A stretch of DNA of 64,000 nucleotides from Paenibacillus piscarius. Lineage in GTDB: Bacteria > Bacillota > Bacilli > Paenibacillales > Paenibacillaceae. Location of the stretch: positions 124,001-188,000 of the forward strand of contig NZ_JAIEUI010000011.1 of assembly GCF_022234545.1 (NCBI RefSeq), read 5' to 3'. Of the stretch, positions 42,735 to 51,558 are shown piece by piece. The notes beneath the pieces are model-generated. The model saw nothing but the letters and a program-made list of their open reading frames with translations. It was not told the origin of the DNA and did not search any database. A program made the translations under genes and the position numbers. The number at the start of each line of letters is the position of its first letter. Positions within the stretch are counted from its first letter, which is position 1.

Positions 42735-43943
42735 ATGAACCCTGCCGATTCCCATAACCCAAGCCGCCCCGCCATTCCCCAGCCCATCCGAAGTGACGGT
42801 GCAGGCAATGTCGATCTTGGCCCCCGTGATGTCATGCGCGACCGGGAGAACCCCGATATGTTCGTGCCGCCGCTCACCGACAACGGCCTGATCCCGAATC
42901 TGAAATTCTCATTCTCTGACGCCCATATGCAGCTTAACCACGGGGGATGGTCCCGGGAGGTTACCGTCAGAGAGCTGCCGGTGGCCACTACGCTGGCCGG
43001 GGTGAATATGAGTCTCACGCCGGGCGGCGTGCGTGAGCTGCACTGGCACCAGCAGGCCGAATGGTCGTATATGCTGCTTGGCAGCGCGCGGATTACAGCC
43101 GTGGACCAGAACGGGCGGAATTTCATTGCCGATGTCGGCCCCGGCGATCTGTGGTATTTCCCTCCCGGCATCCCGCATTCAATCCAGGGACTGGCAGAGG
43201 GCTGTGAATTCCTGCTTGTCTTCGATGACGGCAGCTTCTCGGATCTGAACACGCTGTCCATCTCCGACTGGTTCGCCCACACGCCGCCGGAGGTATTGTC
43301 CGCAAACTTCGGGGTCCCGGAAGCTGCCTTCCGCTCCATTCCGAAGGAGCAGGTGTACATCTATCAGGATCAGGTGCCGGGTCCGATTCAGAGCCAGAAG
43401 ATAGAGTCTCCTTACGGAGAGATTCCGCTGAGCTTCAAGCACCAGCTTCTGGCCCAGCCCCCGCTCCGGACGCCGGGAGGCAGTGTACGGATTGTGGACT
43501 CCAGCAATTTCCCTATCTCCAGGAATATCGCCGCAGCCCTGGTAGAGATTGAGCCCGGCGCAATGCGCGAGCTGCACTGGCATCCGAACAATGACGAGTG
43601 GCAATATTATCTCAGCGGGCAAGGGCGGATGACGGTGTTCGGCGGCAACGGAGATGCGCGTACCTTCAATGTCAGGGCCGGAGATGTCGGCTATGTGCCT
43701 TTTGCCCAGGGTCATTATATCCAGAATACCGGCACCGATACGCTCTGGTTCCTGGAGATGTTCCGCAGCGACCGGTTCGCCGATGTCTCCCTGAACCAGT
43801 GGATGGCCCTCACTCCCCGCGAGCTGGTCAGCAGCAATCTCCACGTCGGCCCCGAGCTGATGGACGCCTTGCGCAAGGTGAAATGGCCTGTGGTGAAATA
43901 CCCGGATCAGTCACAAGGACAGACGAAGAAGTATAAAGAGTGA
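42735..43943 (+). CDS. oxdC: Oxalate decarboxylase (bicupin)
   Basis: A 402-residue manganese bicupin that converts oxalate to formate and CO2. Cupin 1 ligands are His103, His105, Glu109 and His148 ([17 protein letters not shown]). Cupin 2 repeats the pattern in [14 protein letters not shown] and its Glu in WFLEMF. There is no signal peptide, so it should be cytoplasmic like OxdC and OxdD. The flexible lid that reads SENST in Bacillus subtilis OxdC is SDLNT here (residues 169-173), replacing the proton-donor Glu by Asp and changing its neighbour. This might alter the balance between decarboxylase and oxidase activity. AAAGGAG precedes the ATG. Confidence 0.92.
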   Translation: MNPADSHNPSRPAIPQPIRSDGAGNVDLGPRDVMRDRENPDMFVPPLTDNGLIPNLKFSFSDAHMQLNHGGWSREVTVRELPVATTLAGVNMSLTPGGVRELHWHQQAEWSYMLLGSARITAVDQNGRNFIADVGPGDLWYFPPGIPHSIQGLAEGCEFLLVFDDGSFSDLNTLSISDWFAHTPPEVLSANFGVPEAAFRSIPKEQVYIYQDQVPGPIQSQKIESPYGEIPLSFKHQLLAQPPLRTPGGSVRIVDSSNFPISRNIAAALVEIEPGAMRELHWHPNNDEWQYYLSGQGRMTVFGGNGDARTFNVRAGDVGYVPFAQGHYIQNTGTDTLWFLEMFRSDRFADVSLNQWMALTPRELVSSNLHVGPELMDALRKVKWPVVKYPDQSQGQTKKYKE

Positions 43944-43950
43944 CCTCAGG

Positions 43951-43998
43951 CAAAAACAAGAAGGAGCGGCCAGACGCCTTGTCTGCACCACTCCTTCG
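43951..43998 (-). terminator. Terminator of the ArsB/NhaD-type gene
   Basis: GAAGGAG and CTCCTTC arms with an inner CAGAC/GTCTG stem are followed on the minus strand by TTGTTTTTG. It also lies just after the oxdC stop, but the plus strand lacks a T-run. Confidence 0.7.
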
Positions 43999-44006
43999 AT
44001 AATGAA

Positions 44007-45296
44007 TCAGAACAGCTTCAGCTCCAGATACAACCCGAGCAAGGTGAGGAATAACGTCGGGACGGTCAGGATGATGCCGATTTTGAAATAGGTGCCCCAA
44101 GAGATCTTTACGCCCTTGCCGGACAATACGTGCAGCCACAGCAGTGTTGCGAGCGAGCCGATCGGTGTAATCTTCGGACCCAGATCGGAGCCGATGACAT
44201 TGGCATAGACCAGCGCTTCCTTGATCAGACCCCCGGTGTGTGCCGTATCCACGGCGATCGCGCCGATCAGCACCGTCGGCAGGTTGTTCATCACCGAGGA
44301 GAGCAATGCCGCCAGGAAGCCCATCCCCATCGTAGCCGCGAACAGCCCATGCCCTGCAATGCCGCCGATCATCTCCGCCAGCACATCCGTCAGCCCGACA
44401 TTGCGCAGTCCGTACACCACCACATACATGCCAATGGAGAAAAAGACAATCGCCCAAGGCGCATCCCGCACCACTTCTCTCGTATTCACAGACGGGCTTC
44501 GGCGGGCCAGCAGCAGGAAAATGACGGCAATCACGCCTGCAACCACCGATACCGGAATATCCAGAAACTCACTGACAAAATACCCGATCAGCAAAAGCGC
44601 CAGGATAACCCACGAGAGCTTGAACATCCTCGGGTCCTTAATCGCTTCTGCGGGAAGCTTCATCGCCGAGGTATCGTAGAGCTTAGGAATGCTTCGGCGG
44701 AAGAACAAATACAGAACCAGAATGCTTGCACCCAGTGAGAACAAGGTAGGCAGCCACATATGGCCCGCATACTGCATGAAGGTAATGCCGAAGAAATCGG
44801 CCGAGACGATATTCACCAGATTGCTGACCGTCAGCGGAAGCGAGGTCGTATCAGCAATGAAGCCGCTGGCTATAATGAAGGGAAATACTTTTTTCTCGTC
44901 AAAATTCAGCGCCCGGACCATCGCCAGCACGATCGGGGTCAGAATCAGCGCCGCCCCGTCATTGGCGAACAGCGCTGCCACCACTGCACCCAGAAGGATG
45001 ACATAGATGAACATCAGCGTCCCGTTGCCGCGCGCCGCCGCAGCCATATGCAGGGCCGCCCATTCGAAGAAGCCGATCCGGTCAAGCAGCAGTGAAATCA
45101 GAATAATCGCAACAAAAGCCAGCGTCGCATTCCATACAATCAGCGTTACATCGCGGACATCCCCGAAGCTGACCACACCCGCCGCCAGTGCCACAATAGC
45201 TCCGCCGCAAGCCGACCAGCCAATGGACAAATTTCGCGGCTGCCAGATCACAAATACCAGTGTAATAACAAAAATGAGACCGGCAACAACAATCAT
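44007..45296 (-). CDS. ArsB/NhaD superfamily transporter
   Basis: A 429-residue membrane protein with about eleven helices, of the ion transporter superfamily that includes arsenite pump ArsB and NhaD. Visible family features are [34 protein letters not shown] and, near the C-terminus, [13 protein letters not shown] and [19 protein letters not shown]. The last two are typical of ArsB. The ATG at 45296 follows GGGAGG; the frame extends further upstream without a better site. No arsR or arsC gene is adjacent, so arsenite export is likely but not proven by context. Confidence 0.8.
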   Translation of the reverse strand: MIVVAGLIFVITLVFVIWQPRNLSIGWSACGGAIVALAAGVVSFGDVRDVTLIVWNATLAFVAIILISLLLDRIGFFEWAALHMAAAARGNGTLMFIYVILLGAVVAALFANDGAALILTPIVLAMVRALNFDEKKVFPFIIASGFIADTTSLPLTVSNLVNIVSADFFGITFMQYAGHMWLPTLFSLGASILVLYLFFRRSIPKLYDTSAMKLPAEAIKDPRMFKLSWVILALLLIGYFVSEFLDIPVSVVAGVIAVIFLLLARRSPSVNTREVVRDAPWAIVFFSIGMYVVVYGLRNVGLTDVLAEMIGGIAGHGLFAATMGMGFLAALLSSVMNNLPTVLIGAIAVDTAHTGGLIKEALVYANVIGSDLGPKITPIGSLATLLWLHVLSGKGVKISWGTYFKIGIILTVPTLFLTLLGLYLELKLF

Positions 45297-45554
45297 ACCC
45301 CGGCCTCCCGTTCGACCTGCAGCAGCATCCCCTGAAGCACTCCTTAAGTAATTATAGATATAAGCCAATTTATATATACTAAAGCAGCCCAATCCGAAGT
45401 ACAAGAGAAATTTACAGGGAATGATTTATAGGCTTAAGTTCTAACTGTATGAATAAATACATAGGCTGTAATATGGGGGACACCGCTGCTTCCCGGAGAG
45501 GAGATGCAGGTCCGAAGAGCCATCCTTGAGACAGGATTGGAGGTTCGGACACGT

Positions 45555-45635
45555 ATGGGTACAGATCAGCTCATTGCACTGCTCGTTCTCATCATCATGA
45601 TCGTACAGCTTGCCGTCAAGAAGGATAAATCTTGA
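45555..45635 (+). CDS. 26-residue hydrophobic toxin-like peptide
   Basis: The peptide consists of MGTDQLIALLVLIIMIVQLA followed by VKKDKS: one membrane helix with a short polar start and a basic tail. This is the format of small type I toxins and of the holin-like toxin family found in Firmicutes. A GGAGG site lies 11 bases before the ATG, and a strong terminator begins 27 bases after the stop, so the transcript would be a compact mRNA. The antisense RNA expected for a type I system is not proven; the opposite strand has an open frame but no clear start. I consider this a probable gene, too small to recognise by length alone. Confidence 0.55.
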   Translation: MGTDQLIALLVLIIMIVQLAVKKDKS

Positions 45636-45661
45636 ATCCTGAAGACAACAGGCAGCCAAAG

Positions 45662-45686
45662 AGGCCGGGGCACCCCGGTCTTTTTG
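45662..45686 (+). terminator. Terminator after the toxin-like peptide
   Basis: AGGCCGGG and CCCGGTCT form an 8-bp stem (one G-U pair) with a GCAC loop, followed by TTTTT. Confidence 0.85.
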
Positions 45687-45751
45687 GCGTGAGAACGTGG
45701 GAATAAGTGTAGGGCCTCGCCCATCCTACCTCACCCACCTCCTGTCAGCCC

Positions 45752-45990
45752 ATTGTAATCGGTTTTCCGACTACATTTGGTCCACACGCCGCCTCCGCTC
45801 CGATTGTAACCGGTTTTCCGACTACATTTGGTCCACACACCGCCCCCCGCTCCGATTGTAATCGGTTTTCCGATTACATTTGGTCCACACACCGCCCCCC
45901 GGTCCCATTGTGATCGGTTTTCCGATTACATTTCGTCCACACACCGCCCCCCGCTCCCATTGTGATCGGTTTTTCGCATACATCGGTTCA
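45752..45990. repeat. 51/52-nt tandem repeat array C
   Basis: Copies start at 45752, 45803, 45855, 45907 and (partial) 45959; the period is 51 then 52 because of one extra C in the C-rich linker. The core is TGTAATCGG, a TTTT loop and CCGATTACA, a perfect 9-bp hairpin in the third copy with compensated or single changes in others, followed by TTTGGTCCACAC. It lies between the toxin-like gene and the second luciferase-like gene. Confidence 0.93.
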
Positions 45991-46054
45991 ATCTGCTAAA
46001 ACTATAATTTCCTATACAATAATAAAAAATTAATCGCCAATTCACTTACTAAAG

Positions 46055-46083
46055 TTGAGAAACATTAAAAAGTATAGTAGAAT
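46055..46083 (+). promoter_or_regulatory. Promoter of the second luciferase-like gene
   Basis: TTGAGA (46055) and TAGAAT (46078) are spaced by 17 bases, about 28 bases upstream of the start codon. Confidence 0.65.
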
Positions 46084-46111
46084 GATGACATGAAGAAAGG
46101 GGCGGATGAAC

Positions 46112-47182
46112 ATGGCCGAGGAGAAGAAGATGATGGAGATTGGGATTAGTACGTTTTTGGAGACTACGCCTGACCCGGTGACGGGACAGACGATCAGTCA
46201 TGCGGAACGGCTCCGCGAAGCCGTAGAGGAGATTGTGCTGGCCGATCAGGTGGGCCTGGACGTATATGGTATTGGCGAGCATCACCGTAAGGATTATGCC
46301 GGGAGTGCCCCGGCTGTTGTTCTTGCCGCAGCTGCGGCAACAACTAAGCGGATCAGACTGACCAGTGCCGTGAGCGTCTTGTCTTCGGATGACCCGGTGC
46401 GGGTCTACCAGGCATTCGCGACACTGGACGGCATCTCGAATGGCCGCGCGGAGATTATGGCTGGCCGGGGTTCGTTCATCGAGTCGTTCCCGCTGTTCGG
46501 GTACAGCCTGGACGATTATGATGAACTGTTCGAGGAGAACCTGGAGCTGCTGCTGGCGATCCGCGCCTCCGAGAAGGTCACCTGGCGCGGCGGGCATCGC
46601 CCGGCCATCAATAATCTGCCGGTCTATCCCCGCGCCGTTCAGGACCCGCTGCCGGTCTGGGTCGCCAGCGGCGGCAATCCCGAATCCGCTGTACGGGCCG
46701 GAACGCTGGGCCTTCCTATCGCCTTCGCTATCATCGGCGGAATGCCGGAGCGGTTCGCTCCGCTGGTGAACCTGTACAAGGAGGCCGCCGCACGCGCAGG
46801 ACATAACCCGGACAAGCTCCAGATTGCCACCCACTCCCACGGCTTCGTAGGCGAGACTTCGGAGCAGGCAGCCGCCTTGTTCTACCCGTCCACCCAGGCG
46901 CAGATGAATGTCATCGGCCGCGAACGGGGCTGGGGCGGAACGTACAACCGTGCCGCCTTCGACGATGCCCGCAGCCTGCGCGGCGCGCTCTATGTCGGCG
47001 ATGCCGAATATGTGGCCGAGAAGATCATTCTGCTGCGCAAGAATCTCGGCGTGACCCGGTTCTTCCTGCATGTGAATGTCGGCTACATGCCGCACCGCGA
47101 GGTGCTGCGCGCCATCGAGCTGCTGGGCACCAAGGTCGCACCGATCGTGCATAAGGAATTGGCCCGCATCGAGGGCAAATAA
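46112..47182 (+). CDS. Luciferase-like (LLM) flavin-dependent oxidoreductase 2
   Basis: A 356-residue TIM-barrel flavin monooxygenase paralogous to the one at 22543. The shared signatures are [30 protein letters not shown] and [28 protein letters not shown]. It uses FMNH2 supplied by a separate reductase; the substrate is unknown. Two ATGs are possible (46106 and 46112); the second has a better distance to AAAGGGG. Unlike its paralogue it has no transporter next to it and appears monocistronic, with its own promoter and terminator. Confidence 0.88.
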   Translation: MAEEKKMMEIGISTFLETTPDPVTGQTISHAERLREAVEEIVLADQVGLDVYGIGEHHRKDYAGSAPAVVLAAAAATTKRIRLTSAVSVLSSDDPVRVYQAFATLDGISNGRAEIMAGRGSFIESFPLFGYSLDDYDELFEENLELLLAIRASEKVTWRGGHRPAINNLPVYPRAVQDPLPVWVASGGNPESAVRAGTLGLPIAFAIIGGMPERFAPLVNLYKEAAARAGHNPDKLQIATHSHGFVGETSEQAAALFYPSTQAQMNVIGRERGWGGTYNRAAFDDARSLRGALYVGDAEYVAEKIILLRKNLGVTRFFLHVNVGYMPHREVLRAIELLGTKVAPIVHKELARIEGK

Positions 47183-47208
47183 TTATAGGAACTCCCTGGA
47201 CATACAGA

Positions 47209-47246
47209 AACACTTCAAGCCCTCAACAGAGCTTGAAGTGTTTTTT
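47209..47246. terminator. Bidirectional terminator
   Basis: AACACTTCAAGC and GCTTGAAGTGTT form a perfect 12-bp stem followed by TTTTTT, between convergent genes. Confidence 0.9.
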
Positions 47247-47265
47247 GCGTGTATCTCGAGGTGAA

Positions 47266-47751
47266 TTATTGCACCAGCGCCTTAATCACAGGATGCGAGA
47301 TCAGATTCCGGTCTCTGTACGCCGCCGTGATTACATCCTGGTGTGAGCTTAGAATACCATTTTGCAGAAGCACCGCCTTAATCCCCCGTTCCGCAGCCCC
47401 ATTGTAGGTGAACAGTACACAATGCTCAGCCGCATAGCCGGAGAGAACCAGCAGGTCGATGCCCTGCTCCCGCACAAGCTTTTCCAGATCCGTCTTCCAG
47501 AACGCATTCGAGTATTCCTTCTTCACATTCAAATCCGTCTCGTGAATCTCAACTCCAGGGATAATCGCGAACTTCCCTTCCTCTTCAGGCTGCATCCCTT
47601 CAATATCCTGAATATGGATTACGGGATGACCCTTCGCGCGCAGCAGCCCAGCGACATAATTGATGTACTCACAGGCGCGGTCAATCTCCTTCTGCTCTAC
47701 CTCGCTTACATGAACCTCTTGAAGATCAATAATTAACAGTCCTATTTTCAA
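47266..47751 (-). CDS. Isochorismatase-family cysteine hydrolase
   Basis: A 161-residue hydrolase of the isochorismatase/nicotinamidase fold. Asp9 in LLIIDLQEV, the Lys in NVKKEYSNAF and the Cys in GYAAEHCVLFTYNGA are placed as the expected catalytic triad. The family hydrolyses amides or vinyl ethers such as nicotinamide, N-carbamoylsarcosine or isochorismate; the substrate here is undetermined. The start is a TTG preceded by GGGGGA. It stands alone between terminators. Confidence 0.85.
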   Translation of the reverse strand: MKIGLLIIDLQEVHVSEVEQKEIDRACEYINYVAGLLRAKGHPVIHIQDIEGMQPEEEGKFAIIPGVEIHETDLNVKKEYSNAFWKTDLEKLVREQGIDLLVLSGYAAEHCVLFTYNGAAERGIKAVLLQNGILSSHQDVITAAYRDRNLISHPVIKALVQ

Positions 47752-47819
47752 TCGTGCTTCCCCCTATCCGTTGATCCTTCCACATTACCCGATGCCGGGT
47801 GTTCATTCAACTGGCCACA

Positions 47820-47870
47820 CAAAAAACTGCAGTAGATTGATCCACCGGAATGGATCCTTCTCTGCAGTAT
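47820..47870 (-). terminator. Terminator of the second sugar importer operon
   Basis: ACTGCAG arms flank an inner GGATCCA/TGGATC stem; on the minus strand the hairpin ends in TTTTTT. Confidence 0.85.
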
Positions 47871-47898
47871 GTTTGTTCTTCACACCTATCCTAAGCAG

Positions 47899-48753
47899 TT
47901 ACTCCTTAACACCGCCCAGGGCAACCCCTGCAATAATATAACGGGACAGCAGGAAGTAGACCACAAACAGCGGCAGCGCAGTCAGCGCAAGGCCCATATA
48001 AATCGAACCGAATTCTGTCTTGTAAATATCCCCGCGCAGCAAGCTTACCATGATTGGCATCGTATACTTCTCTTTCTGGGTAAGCAGGATCAGCGGCATA
48101 AACAGGTTGTTCCAGTTAGCTACAAACGCGAAAATCGCCTGTGTCGCAATCGCCGGCATCATCAGCGGCATAATAATCCGGTTGAAGGTGCGGAACTCGC
48201 CGGAGCCGTCCACACGCGCTGCTTCTACGATCTCAATAGACAAGGTAGCAAGCAGGTATTGACGCATGAAGAACACCACCGCAGGCGCTGCGATTGCAGG
48301 CAGGATCAGCGGCAGGAAGTTGTTGGTCCAGTGCAGCTTATACATGAACTGATAGAAGCCGATGGCACTGGCCTGGGAAGGGATCATCATAACGCACATA
48401 ATGAAGGTGAAGAATGCGCCGCGCAGTTTCCAGCTGTAGGTTACCAGACCATAAGCGGCCAATGATGAGAAGTAGACCGTACAGAGGGTTGCCGAAGCAG
48501 CAATAATGAATGAGTTCATGAAGCCTTGCAGCGGATCGAAGCTCTTGTCCAGCAGCACCCGCAGATTGCTCATCATGTGGCTGGAGGGCAGCAGCGAGAG
48601 CCCGCTCTGAATCTCTGGTGTGGAACGGGTAGCATTGACGAACATAATCCAGAACGGCAGTATGCTGAGCAGCGCCAGCGCGATGCAAACCACATAGATA
48701 ATGATCTTATTAATGGAATTGGTCACTTTTCCGTTTTCCCGAACTTTCTCCAT
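47899..48753 (-). CDS. Sugar ABC transporter permease (MalG type)
   Basis: A 284-residue permease with six helices and coupling loop IEIVEAARVDGSGEFRTFNRI. GGGAGGTG precedes the ATG. It starts four bases after its partner permease ends. It is the last gene of a binding protein-permease-permease operon with no ATPase, so a shared MsmX-like ATPase elsewhere probably drives it. Confidence 0.93.
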   Translation of the reverse strand: MEKVRENGKVTNSINKIIIYVVCIALALLSILPFWIMFVNATRSTPEIQSGLSLLPSSHMMSNLRVLLDKSFDPLQGFMNSFIIAASATLCTVYFSSLAAYGLVTYSWKLRGAFFTFIMCVMMIPSQASAIGFYQFMYKLHWTNNFLPLILPAIAAPAVVFFMRQYLLATLSIEIVEAARVDGSGEFRTFNRIIMPLMMPAIATQAIFAFVANWNNLFMPLILLTQKEKYTMPIMVSLLRGDIYKTEFGSIYMGLALTALPLFVVYFLLSRYIIAGVALGGVKE

Positions 48754-48756
48754 GGA

Positions 48757-49728
48757 TTACACCTCCCTAGCGGCTGTCTGAGCAGCTTTTCTGTGCATTT
48801 GCTTTTGAATTTTCTTCATCTTGGCCGCATCGCGGTCACGCATGAGATAGAACAGCAAGCCGGACAATACCGCCGAGATGAGGAACATGATCATACTCGC
48901 CGCAGCCGCGCGGTTGTACATGTAGCTGCCCTTGAACGCTTGCCCGTAAATGAACATGGACGTGGTCAGCGTAGAGTCATCCGGTCCGCCCGCCAGGAAT
49001 AATTGCGGAATATCGAACATGGTCAGACCGCCGACCATCGAGGTGATCAGAGTGAACAGCATGATGGTGCGCAAGCTTGGCAGCGTAATCCGGAAAAAGG
49101 TCTGGAATCCGTTCGCGCCGTCAATAGCCGCTGACTCGAAGAGCGCCGGGTTAATCCCCATAACTCCTGCGATCAGGACGATCATAGTGTTCCCGTACCA
49201 CATCCAGAACTGGATGAAGGCGATAATGCCGCGCGCTGTCGTCTTATCCTGCAGGAAGAAGATCGGCGCGTCACTCCAGCCCAGCATTTGGAACAAGCTG
49301 TTGACCGGACCCATCGGATAAGCGAACAAGGTGCTGAACAGCACGGCAATGGTACTTGCAGTGATGATATTCGGCATATAGAGCAATACCTTGAACAAGC
49401 CTTGTCCTTTGATGTTCAGACGCTTGTTAGTGAACCAGGCGGTCAGCAGGAGCGCAAGGGCCATCTGCGGAATGAAGTTGGTGATCCACAGCAGGAAGGT
49501 ATTGGTCAGGGATTTCCGGAACGAGACGTTATCGAACAGGAGATCCTTGAAATTCTGAAAAGGGTTATCCAGAATATGAATCGGCTTGGGAATAAGCCCC
49601 TTCATATCCGTGAACCCGATGACTGCGGTATATAGAATGGGGTATAGCGAAAAAATCAGAAATGCAAGTACAAATGGAAACGTAAAAATATAGCCGAACT
49701 TCGCATAGCTGACGTCCTTGCGGCGCAT
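48757..49728 (-). CDS. Sugar ABC transporter permease (UgpA type)
   Basis: A 323-residue permease with six helices and coupling loop ALFESAAIDGANGFQTFFRITL. The cytoplasmic C-terminus is long, Lys-rich and helical (MKKIQKQMHRKAAQ). AGAGGTGAGAGG precedes the ATG. It pairs with the MalG-type subunit encoded just downstream. Confidence 0.93.
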   Translation of the reverse strand: MRRKDVSYAKFGYIFTFPFVLAFLIFSLYPILYTAVIGFTDMKGLIPKPIHILDNPFQNFKDLLFDNVSFRKSLTNTFLLWITNFIPQMALALLLTAWFTNKRLNIKGQGLFKVLLYMPNIITASTIAVLFSTLFAYPMGPVNSLFQMLGWSDAPIFFLQDKTTARGIIAFIQFWMWYGNTMIVLIAGVMGINPALFESAAIDGANGFQTFFRITLPSLRTIMLFTLITSMVGGLTMFDIPQLFLAGGPDDSTLTTSMFIYGQAFKGSYMYNRAAAASMIMFLISAVLSGLLFYLMRDRDAAKMKKIQKQMHRKAAQTAAREV

Positions 49729-49793
49729 CCTCTCACCTCTTTAGTTGATTATAGGGGCGGGAAACATCCCCCGCCCCTCCCGATTCCTTCTGC

Positions 49794-51215
49794 TTATTCG
49801 CTATCAATACCAAGCTGGTCTTTAACTTGCGACTTGAAGGTTTCGATTGCTTTTTCTTTGGTCTTATTGCCTGCAGTGTACTCGCGTACCTGATCGCGCC
49901 AGGCTTTGTTGATCGTTTCATCGAATTGGGTCAGGTTCTTACCGGAAGCATTGGCGTTGGCCGGAACGAAGATGTCGAACATATTCTGTCCGCCGAGCAA
50001 TGGAACTTCACCATTGGATTTGGACATCACCACGGAAGAAGCTACGCTATCCTTCGTGCCTTGTTCGCCTTCCTTCATCGTACCGTTAGCCCAGTAATAC
50101 TGGAGGCCCGTTTCAGAGCTGTCGAGTGTTACCCATTTCACGAAGTCAGCAACTGCTTTTTTCTTTGCTTCATCCTTGGTTACTTCGGCATTCGCCAGCA
50201 GCCAGGTACCGCCCCAGAAGAAGCCTGTAGTCGGTTCAGTAACAGCCCAGTCACCATTGGTATCCTTCACTTGGCCGTTCATAACGTAGTTGATCAGCCA
50301 GGCCGGACCGAAGAATCCGAAGATCGGTTGAGCGCCTGCACCGGACATATCTGCATACCATGCTTCTGTCCAGTCTGTTGTATCGTTATGATAGCCGTTA
50401 TCCTTCAGCTTCTTGGAGAGATCCATGAATTCTTCACGCTTCGGATCGATGTGCAGCTTGCCGTCTACGATCCAGCCCTTATCCGAGCTGTTCTCGATCG
50501 GGTGCCAGATATCGCCGTCGCCGGATACGATGCCATAGCCCTTGTCTTTCAGCTTCTTCGCAGCATCGAAGAATTTATCCCAGCCCGGTCCGATCTCTGT
50601 CTTGATCTTGGACGGATCATCGGTTCCGAAGACATCCTTCGCAATCGAGCGGCGATAGATGAAGGCACCGCCGGTGGCCTGGTATCCGAGACCTTTCAGA
50701 TGTCCGTCGGTGGTGCTGCCGATATCTACAGAATACTGGGCGATGCCGGCATCTTTTACCATCTGATCGTCAAGGCCAAGGTCTGCATAGTTCGCAGCAT
50801 AGCTGGATGCATCACCTTGTGTATATTTCAGTACGAATGCGGATTCCGCTGCATAAATATCCGGGGCATCCTTCCCGCCGCCTGCCAGCGCCTGGTCAAG
50901 AGCCGGCTGGTAAGCACCGTCTGTTGTCGCAATTACGGTTGTTTTGAATTCTACGTTGGCTTCCGGATGAACTTCCAGGTACTTCTTCGTCATGTTCGGA
51001 ATTTCATCGGTGAAGCTCCACAGATTGATCGTAACCTTCTCGCCGCTTCCTGCTGCCGGAGCTGTTGTAGCCGCTGCCTCTGTAGCTGCCGGAGCTGTAG
51101 TTGCGCCTGCACCGGACGAGCCCGAATTGGAGTTGTTGCCTCCGCACGCCGCCAGAGCAGACGACATCAGAACCAGTGTAGAGACTCCAGCAAAAACACG
51201 CTTCATACTTTTCAT
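49794..51215 (-). CDS. Sugar ABC transporter substrate-binding lipoprotein
   Basis: A 473-residue extracellular binding protein. The signal segment ends in SSALAAC with the lipid Cys at residue 24, followed by a Gly/Ser/Ala/Thr-rich linker. The body is a family 1 solute-binding fold, with INLWSFTDEIPNM at the start, DIYAAESAFVLKY and GFFWGGTWLLANAEVTKDEA. The protein is separated from the permease genes by 65 bases. There is no adjacent two-component system, unlike the importer at 30.5-33.7 kb. A TATAAT element lies on the minus strand at 51273-51268, upstream of a GGGGAGG site. The sugar is unknown. Confidence 0.92.
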   Translation of the reverse strand: MKSMKRVFAGVSTLVLMSSALAACGGNNSNSGSSGAGATTAPAATEAAATTAPAAGSGEKVTINLWSFTDEIPNMTKKYLEVHPEANVEFKTTVIATTDGAYQPALDQALAGGGKDAPDIYAAESAFVLKYTQGDASSYAANYADLGLDDQMVKDAGIAQYSVDIGSTTDGHLKGLGYQATGGAFIYRRSIAKDVFGTDDPSKIKTEIGPGWDKFFDAAKKLKDKGYGIVSGDGDIWHPIENSSDKGWIVDGKLHIDPKREEFMDLSKKLKDNGYHNDTTDWTEAWYADMSGAGAQPIFGFFGPAWLINYVMNGQVKDTNGDWAVTEPTTGFFWGGTWLLANAEVTKDEAKKKAVADFVKWVTLDSSETGLQYYWANGTMKEGEQGTKDSVASSVVMSKSNGEVPLLGGQNMFDIFVPANANASGKNLTQFDETINKAWRDQVREYTAGNKTKEKAIETFKSQVKDQLGIDSE

Positions 51216-51489
51216 ACTTTGCCTCCCCTTTTTTATTGTTCCTCGGTTTTTTTGTAACCGCCTTCATATTATAATTCTTGTCTCCCTCCGGCATAAGGAA
51301 CCGTCATTGGGAAAAATACCACATTTTATAGATATCACTCCAAAAAGGTACAAAAATAGACGCCGGGGCGATAAGCCATAGCGTCTGAGTTTTGCGCAGA
51401 GTGGATTATCTGTTGCCTGTCCTCCCTGAGATTGAATACCGCACTCCCCTCTTAGGGTATAGATATATAGTCGTTCAAGCTGATTACGT
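51216..51489. other. Divergent intergenic region
   Basis: It holds the promoter of the binding-protein operon on the left (TATAAT at 51273-51268, minus). An AGACGC/GCGTCT hairpin near 51359-51388 is of unclear role. No gene is seen. Confidence 0.5.
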
Positions 51490-51515
51490 TGAAACTTGTC
51501 GCATTCTAAAACGTA
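51490..51515 (+). promoter_or_regulatory. ECF-type promoter of the P-type ATPase gene
   Basis: TGAAAC (51490), a 16-base spacer and CGTA (51512) match exactly the TGAAAC-N16-CGTA form known for Bacillus SigW-type ECF promoters. It lies 44 bases before the start codon. Confidence 0.65.
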
Positions 51516-51558
51516 AATTTGGACCATACGCGAAAAGCTGGAGAGGAGCTAATACCTG

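Noticed and set aside
45441-45659. 72-codon minus-strand open frame over the toxin-like peptide
   Set aside because: Cys-rich, without a ribosome site or family resemblance. An antisense RNA here remains possible, but not a protein.
23810-45990. CRISPR arrays
   Set aside because: The 51-nt arrays are pure tandem repeats without unique spacers, and there are no cas genes.
49827-51257. 476-codon open frame antisense to the sugar-binding protein
   Set aside because: The minus-strand gene has a lipoprotein signal, a ribosome site and family motifs; the plus-strand frame has none.
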